A program made the position numbers and the translations under genes. 64,000 bases of DNA from Nocardia sp. NBC_01503 (lineage in GTDB: Bacteria; Actinomycetota; Actinomycetes; Mycobacteriales; Mycobacteriaceae). The stretch is taken from assembly GCF_036327755.1 (NCBI RefSeq), contig NZ_CP109596.1, positions 4,154,001-4,218,000 on the forward strand. Reading direction: 5' to 3'. The notes under the pieces were generated by a model. That model searched no databases and was not told where the DNA came from. It worked only from the letters and a program-made list of their open reading frames with translations. This document shows positions 58,832 through 64,000 of this stretch, one piece after another (positions within the stretch are counted from its first letter, which is position 1; the number at the start of each line of letters is the position of its first letter).

Positions 58832-59700
58832 CCACTTTGGATAATCCAGTGTTCTCGCAGCGGCGCTGGGCGATGCCGCGTATCCGGCTCGGCGGCGGTA
58901 ACGCGACACTGATCGCGGCGCTGGTGGTGCTGGGTGTGCTGGTGGTTGCGGCGCTGTTCGCGCCATGGATAGCGCCGCATGATCCCAATGCCGTCGACCT
59001 GTCGGCGACGCTGTCCGGATCCAGCTCCACGCATCCGCTCGGTACCGATCAATCAGGCCGAGATGTGTTGTCGCGCTTGACTGTCGGTGCGCGCACCGGT
59101 CTGCTCGGACCCCTCGTTGTGGTGGTCTTCTCGACCGTGCTCGGCATGCTCATCGGTGTGATCGCTGCCTGGAACGGCGGGGCCGTGGACGCGGCGCTCT
59201 CGCGCGGTATGGATCTGGTGTTCTCCTTTCCGGGACTGCTGCTGGCGATTCTGCTGGTCGCCGTATTCGGTTCCGGTGGCACCGCGCCGGTCATCGCCAT
59301 GAGCGTGGCGTACGTGCCCTATGTCGGGCGACTGACGCGCGGTATCGCATTGCAGGAGAAGGCCCGCCCGTACATCCAGGCGTATCAGGTGCAGGGCTGG
59401 TCGGGCTGGATGATCTGCCTGCGCCATCTGATGCCCAATATCGCGGCGCTCGTATTGGCCCAGGCGGCAATCAATTTCGGCTACGCGCTGATGGATCTGG
59501 CGGCGCTGTCCTACCTCGGCTTCGGTGTGCAACCGCCGACGCCGGACTGGGGCGCGATGATCAACGAGGGTTCGGCGGCGCTGCAGCGCGGCGCGCTCAT
59601 GCCCGCACTGGCTCCCGGCGTGGTCATTGTCATCGCGGTCGTCGCGTTCAGCACCGTCGGCGAGGGCTTCGCCGATCATCTGGCCAAGCGGGAGCGGTAA
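58828..59700 (+). CDS. ABC transporter permease (DppC/OppC type)
   Basis: A 290-aa permease. It has the characteristic APWIAPHDPNAVDLSATLSG, HPLGTDQSGRDVLSRLTVGA, and YLGFGVQPPTPDWGAMINEG near the end, with about six helices. Its start overlaps the previous stop (ATGA), and the next gene starts at its last base. It forms a heteromeric channel with the upstream permease. Confidence 0.88.
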   Translation: MTTLDNPVFSQRRWAMPRIRLGGGNATLIAALVVLGVLVVAALFAPWIAPHDPNAVDLSATLSGSSSTHPLGTDQSGRDVLSRLTVGARTGLLGPLVVVVFSTVLGMLIGVIAAWNGGAVDAALSRGMDLVFSFPGLLLAILLVAVFGSGGTAPVIAMSVAYVPYVGRLTRGIALQEKARPYIQAYQVQGWSGWMICLRHLMPNIAALVLAQAAINFGYALMDLAALSYLGFGVQPPTPDWGAMINEGSAALQRGALMPALAPGVVIVIAVVAFSTVGEGFADHLAKRER

Positions 59701-60671
59701 TGCTGGAAATCCGTGATCTGACAGTGGGTTTGGCGGCGGGACGGGCGGCTCGACCGATCCTCGACGGGGTTTCGCTGACCGTCGAGGCGGGCGAGACGGT
59801 CGGACTGGTCGGTGAATCCGGATCGGGTAAGTCGGTCACCTGTCGTTCGGTCCTCGGCCTGCTGCCCGCTGGTTCGCGGGCCACCGGGCAGGTGCTGGTC
59901 GGTGACGACAACGTCCTGACCATGTCGAAATCCCGGCTGCGCCAACTGCGTCGGCACGAGGCGGCCATGATCTTCCAGGATCCGCGCGCCTCCATCAATC
60001 CGCTGCGGCGGATCGGCGACTTCCTCACCGAGGCGTTGCGGGCGGGTGGTGCGTCCCAGCGCACGGCCCTGAGCAAGGCCGAGGAACTCCTGGAGGCGGT
60101 GGGAATTCGCGATCCACACGGTGCGCTGCGCAAATACCCGCATGAGTTCTCCGGCGGCATGTTGCAGCGGGTCATGATCGCCGGGGCGCTCGGCGGCGGC
60201 TCGCGGCTGCTGCTGGCCGACGAGTCGACCACGGCGCTCGATGTCACCACGCAGGCCGAGGTGATCTCGATCCTGACGCGACTGCAGGCCGAGCGCGGAA
60301 TGGGGATGCTCTTCGTCACCCATGATCTGGAGTTGGCGGCCGCCATCTGTGACCGGATCTATGTCATGTACGCGGGGCGGATTGTCGAATCACAGTCCGT
60401 GGAGGGGCTTTTCGAGAAACCGCGGCACCCGTATACCGCCGGGCTGCTGGCCGCCACACCGCAATTGGAGTCCGATGCCGCACCGCGCGGTGTACCCGGC
60501 AGGCCGTTGTCACTGGCCGAGGCGCGCACCGGCTGTGCCTTCGCGCCACGGTGCGCACACGCTGGGGAGCGGTGCACCACCCAGGATCCGGTGCTGTTGT
60601 CCCTGGGGCAGCACGGATCCCACCCGATCGAGGTCGCCTGTCTGAAGGCTGAGGAGCTGGTCCATGGGTAA
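59700..60671 (+). CDS. ABC transporter ATP-binding protein (DppD/OppD type)
   Basis: A 323-aa ATPase. Walker A is GESGSGKSV (about 39-47), Q loop MIFQDPRASINP, signature FSGGMLQRVMIA and Walker B LLLADESTTALDVTTQAEVI. The C-terminal Cys-containing oligopeptide region (RTGCAFAPRCAHAGERC) matches peptide-type ATPases that may carry an Fe-S cluster. Walker B has Ser after DE where Pro is usual. Its end overlaps the next gene by 8 nt. Confidence 0.88.
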   Translation: MLEIRDLTVGLAAGRAARPILDGVSLTVEAGETVGLVGESGSGKSVTCRSVLGLLPAGSRATGQVLVGDDNVLTMSKSRLRQLRRHEAAMIFQDPRASINPLRRIGDFLTEALRAGGASQRTALSKAEELLEAVGIRDPHGALRKYPHEFSGGMLQRVMIAGALGGGSRLLLADESTTALDVTTQAEVISILTRLQAERGMGMLFVTHDLELAAAICDRIYVMYAGRIVESQSVEGLFEKPRHPYTAGLLAATPQLESDAAPRGVPGRPLSLAEARTGCAFAPRCAHAGERCTTQDPVLLSLGQHGSHPIEVACLKAEELVHG

Positions 60672-61473
60672 CGTGCTCACGGCCGAGCGGCTGTGCAAGA
60701 GCTTCGGCGATCACATTGCCGTGCTGGATGTTTCGTTCGTTCTGGAATCCGGTGGCGCGCTGGCGATCGTCGGCGAATCCGGATCCGGGAAGACCACCAC
60801 CGCGCGCATGCTCGTCGGCCTGGAGTATCCGGACTCCGGACGCATCCTGGTCGATGGCGTCGATCGCACCGCCGCGTCCCGGGGGCGGGCTGCTCGCCTG
60901 GCGCGGGCCCGGCAGGTGCAGTTGGTGTTTCAGGATCCGTACCTTTCCCTCGATCCGCGGATCACCGTCGCGGCCTGCGTGGAGGAACCGCTGCGCCTGC
61001 ACTTCGATATGACCGCGGCGCAACGGCGTTCCCGCCGGGACGAACTACTCGAGCAGGTCGGACTGGGGCGGCGCGAGGCGGCGGCCCTGCCGCGCGCGCT
61101 CTCCGGAGGGCAGCGCCAGCGCGTCGCGCTGGCCCGCGCTTTGGCCATGGAGCCGAAGGTGCTGGTACTGGATGAGGCCACCGCCGCGCTGGATGTCTCG
61201 ATTCAGGCGCAGATCCTGCACCTGCTGCGGGAGCTCCGCGAAAGTCTCGGCATCGCTTACATATTCGTCAGCCACGATCTGGCGCTGGTTCGGCATGTGA
61301 CCGAGGACGTGATCGTGCTCCATCACGGCGCGATCGTCGAATCCGGTTCGACCGCAAAGGTTCTCGCCGAACCGTCCCACCCTTACACCCGGCTGCTGCT
61401 GGATTCGGTGCCCCGCCGTGGCTGGGATACCGCACGTATCGCCGCCGACCGAAGAGCTTTGGAGAAAGCATGA
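60664..61473 (+). CDS. ABC transporter ATP-binding protein (DppF/OppF type)
   Basis: A 269-aa ATPase. Walker A is GESGSGKTT, Q loop VFQDPYLSLDPR, signature LSGGQRQRVALARAL and Walker B VLVLDEATAALDVSIQAQIL. It is shorter than typical OppF because it lacks the Cys-rich C-terminal extension. It pairs with the upstream ATPase. The amidase start overlaps its end (ATGA). Confidence 0.88.
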   Translation: MGNVLTAERLCKSFGDHIAVLDVSFVLESGGALAIVGESGSGKTTTARMLVGLEYPDSGRILVDGVDRTAASRGRAARLARARQVQLVFQDPYLSLDPRITVAACVEEPLRLHFDMTAAQRRSRRDELLEQVGLGRREAAALPRALSGGQRQRVALARALAMEPKVLVLDEATAALDVSIQAQILHLLRELRESLGIAYIFVSHDLALVRHVTEDVIVLHHGAIVESGSTAKVLAEPSHPYTRLLLDSVPRRGWDTARIAADRRALEKA

Positions 61474-62882
61474 CCGAGGATCTCGCCTACCTGCCCGCCA
61501 CCGAGGCGCTGCGGCTCTTCCGGGCCCGGGAGCTGTCGCCGGTGGAGTTGCTGACGGCCGTTATCGCGCGCGCGGAAAAGACCGAGCCGCAAGTCAATTC
61601 ACATGCCGAGCAGACCTTCGAGGAGGCGCTCGCTCAGGCGAAGGAGGCCGAGAACGCCTACCTGCCCGGTGGGTCGCCGGGCGCCTTGACCGGACTGCCT
61701 GTCGCGACCAAGGAGGAGCAGCCGATCGCGGGCCGCCGCACCTGCGAGGGTTCGCTCGCCTATGCCGACCATATCGCCGACATCACCCATCCGGCGGTGG
61801 AGCGGATCCTGGCGGCAGGCGGAATCGTGCACGCCCGCACCACGACTCCCGAATTCTGCTGTGCCAGCTTCACGCATTCGAAGCTGTGGGGCGTGACCCG
61901 CAATCCGTGGAATCTCGAGTATTCTCCCGGCGGGTCCTCGGGCGGCAGCGGCGCGGCACTGGCCTCCGGGACCGCGACGCTCGCAACGGGTTCCGATATC
62001 GGTGGCTCCATTCGGCTGCCCGCCTCGGCCACCGGGACCGTCGGCTACAAACCGCCGTACGGGCGGGTGCCCGCGCTGCCGCCGATGAACCTGGACCACT
62101 ACTGCCATGACGGGCCGATGGCGCGCACCGTCGCGGACTGCGCACTGCTGCAGAACGTCATCGTCGGACCGCATCCCGGCGATGTGGTGTCGCTGCGTCC
62201 GGCCGTGTACATCCCGTCCGAGCTCGGTGATGTGAGTGGGATGCGCATCGCGGTCGCCGTGAATCTCGGTGACTGGGTGATAGATCCGGAGATCACCGCC
62301 AATACGCTCGCCGTCGCCGAGGCGTTGCGGGCGGCCGGAGCGGTGGTCGAGGAGGTCGAGGTCGGACTGAAACGCGCCGAGGTCTGGCGGGCCGCCCTGA
62401 TCCACTTCGGCGGTATCTTCGGCCCTGCGGTCGCGCAGATCGCAGCCGAACAGGGCGATCTGTTGACGCCTTACGCCCATGCCTTCGCTCGCGAAACCGC
62501 CATCGAGCCCGGAGATTTCCTGGACGGTCTGGAGCTCGAAGGCCGCATCTACGCGCCGATCGGCGCCCTGCTGGAGCGTTACGACGCGCTGATCTGTCCG
62601 ACCACGGCCACCCCCGCGCTGACTGCCGGTGAGGACTATATCGATACCCGGCTGGTGATCAATGGCGTCGAACTCGACCACTACATGGAGTACGCGCTCA
62701 CGCCCGTCTTCAATATCGCCAGCCGCTGCCCGGTGCTGAGCGTCCCGTCGGGTCGCGCCTCGAATGGCGTGCCGACCGGGGTGCAGGTGGTCGGGAGCAG
62801 CTATGACGATGCCACGGTCTTCCACGTCGGTGCGGCGATCGAACGGGTGCGCCCGTGGTCCTTCCGTCCCGAATCACTATGA
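61470..62882 (+). CDS. Amidase signature family enzyme
   Basis: A 470-aa amidase signature protein. The catalytic triad is visible: Lys in GLPVATKEEQPIAG (about residue 76), cis-Ser in SPGGSSGGSGAAL (about 153) and nucleophilic Ser in GSDIGGSIRLPAS (about 177). It hydrolyses an amide to acid and ammonia. Its position after a complete peptide-type importer suggests the imported compound is its substrate. It overlaps the ATPase gene by 4 nt. Confidence 0.88.
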   Translation: MTEDLAYLPATEALRLFRARELSPVELLTAVIARAEKTEPQVNSHAEQTFEEALAQAKEAENAYLPGGSPGALTGLPVATKEEQPIAGRRTCEGSLAYADHIADITHPAVERILAAGGIVHARTTTPEFCCASFTHSKLWGVTRNPWNLEYSPGGSSGGSGAALASGTATLATGSDIGGSIRLPASATGTVGYKPPYGRVPALPPMNLDHYCHDGPMARTVADCALLQNVIVGPHPGDVVSLRPAVYIPSELGDVSGMRIAVAVNLGDWVIDPEITANTLAVAEALRAAGAVVEEVEVGLKRAEVWRAALIHFGGIFGPAVAQIAAEQGDLLTPYAHAFARETAIEPGDFLDGLELEGRIYAPIGALLERYDALICPTTATPALTAGEDYIDTRLVINGVELDHYMEYALTPVFNIASRCPVLSVPSGRASNGVPTGVQVVGSSYDDATVFHVGAAIERVRPWSFRPESL

Positions 62883-62890
62883 GGAACAAA

Positions 62891-64000
62891 ATGTTTGCCG
62901 ATCTGATCTTTGTCAATGGTGTGATCCGCACGATGGCGGACGGTATCGCGCGGGCCGTCGCGGTGCGCGACGGCCGGATCGTCGCGGTCGGAGCCGACAC
63001 CGATGTCACACCGCTCATAGGTGAGTCCACCGAGGTCGTCGATCTCGCGGGCCGGGCGCTGCTGCCCGGCTTCCAGGACTCGCACGTGCATCCGGTGCTG
63101 GCCGGGCTCACCATGATTCGCTGCGATCTGCATGACGCGCGCGATGCGGACGAGGCCCTGGAGCTGATCGCCGCCTACGCCGCCGCGCATCCGGAGCAGG
63201 AGTGGATCGGGGGTGGTGGCTGGTCCATGGACTGGTTTCCGGGCGGCACCCCGGCTCGCGGGCTCCTGGATGCGATCGTGCCCGACCGGCCGATTCATCT
63301 GATCAATCAGGATGGTCACGGGGCCTGGGTGAATACCGAGGCTCTCCAGATGTGCGGTGTCGACGCGGAAACCCGCGACCCGCAGGACGGCCGCATCGAA
63401 CGCGAGGCCGACGGTTATCCCCAGGGCACCCTGCATGAGGGCGCGGCCCACCTGGTCGGCGATCATCTGCCCGAACCCACCCCGGATGACCTGCTGCGTG
63501 CCCTGCGCGCGGGTCAGGAACGGTTGCATTCGGTAGGTGTCACCGCCTGGCAGGACGCCATGGTCAGTCCCGAGGTGCAGCGGGCGTACGAATCCGCCGC
63601 TGCCGCGGGCATTCTCACCGGGCGGGTGGTCGGCGCGCTCTGGTGGGATCGCGAGCGCGGTGCGGAGCAGATTCCCGAACTCATCGAGCGCCGCCGTGCG
63701 ACCGGGCGCTTCCGCACCACCAGCGTGAAGATCATGCAGGACGGTGTGGCCGAGAACTTCACCGCCGCGATGACCTCGTCCTATCTCGACGGATGCGGTT
63801 GCGGCACCGGCAATCACGGACTCAGCTTCGTCGACCCGATCGCCCTGCGCGATCATGTGACCCGGCTGGACGCCGCAGGCTTCCAGGTGCACATCCACGC
63901 GGTGGGTGACCGTGCCGCCCGCGAGGCCCTGGATGCCTTCGCGCGGGCGCGGGAGGTGAACGGTCGCAATGACAATCGCCATCACATCGCCCATCTCCAG
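62891..64000 (+). CDS. Amidohydrolase family 3 protein (partial, runs off the window)
   Basis: The first 370 residues of an amidohydrolase_3 (YtcJ-like) protein. It has LIFVNGVIRTMADGIARAVA, GRALLPGFQDSHVHPVLAGL (HxH metal motif), MQDGVAENFTAAMTS and FQVHIHAVGDRAAREALDAF (further metal His), ending in RHHIAHLQ at the window edge. ATG 62891 has AGGA 5 nt upstream; an in-frame ATG at 62879 overlapping the amidase stop is an alternative. It would act on the same amide-type substrate family as the amidase. Confidence 0.88.
   Translation, partial: MFADLIFVNGVIRTMADGIARAVAVRDGRIVAVGADTDVTPLIGESTEVVDLAGRALLPGFQDSHVHPVLAGLTMIRCDLHDARDADEALELIAAYAAAHPEQEWIGGGGWSMDWFPGGTPARGLLDAIVPDRPIHLINQDGHGAWVNTEALQMCGVDAETRDPQDGRIEREADGYPQGTLHEGAAHLVGDHLPEPTPDDLLRALRAGQERLHSVGVTAWQDAMVSPEVQRAYESAAAAGILTGRVVGALWWDRERGAEQIPELIERRRATGRFRTTSVKIMQDGVAENFTAAMTSSYLDGCGCGTGNHGLSFVDPIALRDHVTRLDAAGFQVHIHAVGDRAAREALDAFARAREVNGRNDNRHHIAHLQ

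Noticed and set aside
57508..58966. Long minus-strand frames antisense to the ABC permeases
   Set aside because: His/Arg/Gln-rich shadows of membrane protein genes; no hydrophobic or catalytic pattern.
1..64000. CRISPR arrays, rRNA, replication origin
   Set aside because: No regularly spaced repeats, no rRNA-like sequence and no DnaA-box cluster were seen on reading through the window.

Overview
The window is a GC-rich actinobacterial chromosome segment. Conserved actinobacterial families dominate: a conservon (cvnABCD-type) operon, a WS/DGAT acyltransferase, DosR-type dormancy genes, DUF7144 and SulP membrane proteins, SARP and LAL giant regulators, and leaderless promoters with TAnnnT -10 boxes. 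Together they point to the Mycobacteriales, most likely Nocardia or a close relative. The genus is inferred from gene content, not proven.

Layout. 1-10000: a small-molecule/aldehyde metabolism block with a VOC protein, an FAD disulfide reductase-like enzyme, an aldehyde dehydrogenase, an ABC-F ATPase, a secreted alpha/beta hydrolase, a LAL-type LuxR regulator and an SRPBCC protein. Three promoter regions in this block share a motif (GATTACGTCA/GTCATYCGAC). In two of them the motif lies exactly 24 nt before a TAGCGT -10 box, which lies 7 nt before a leaderless ATG. This looks like the private regulon of the LAL regulator. 10000-15100: a minus-strand operon (PLDc_N/SHOCT protein, MFS exporter, membrane protein, GH15 glucosidase). 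15300-17400: DUF7144 and SulP proteins. 17357-24082: two giant regulators (LAL and SARP) flank an orphan 106-aa gene, with a textbook SARP-like heptamer direct repeat between them. 24092-26200: Tam methyltransferase, PP2C phosphatase and the initiator tRNA with a strong terminator. 26240-27800: a graveyard beside the tRNA with an internally deleted tyrosine integrase, an excisionase 3' end, a frameshifted IS630 piece and an IS1380 piece. 27841-30146: an acetolactate-synthase-like ThDP enzyme coupled to an SRPBCC protein. 30386-37017: a hemerythrin protein, then a complete conservon (sensor kinase, roadblock, DUF742, GTPase) translationally coupled to a KAS III-like enzyme and a HisC-like aminotransferase.

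37400-46907: a dormancy/hypoxia island with flavodoxin, ribosome hibernation factor, phosphoribosyltransferase-hydrolase fusion, DUF2267, a USP remnant, GH65 phosphorylase, USP, ACP-like protein and WS/DGAT. Four upstream regions carry DosR-box-like sequences. 46994-49850: a small SRPBCC protein, a membrane protein and a 5'-truncated Ser/Thr kinase fused to a periplasmic-binding-protein sensor. 50066-53515: a GAF regulator, aldehyde dehydrogenase and DUF779 cassette. 53573-53660: an 88-bp nested palindromic repeat. 53767-64000: an AI-2E transporter, then a LacI-controlled peptide-type ABC transporter with a downstream amidase and amidohydrolase, cut by the window end. Two near-identical 12-bp palindromes lie in the LacI/ABC intergenic region.

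No CRISPR array, rRNA or origin was seen. Functions are from recognisable motifs and family knowledge; no database search was run.
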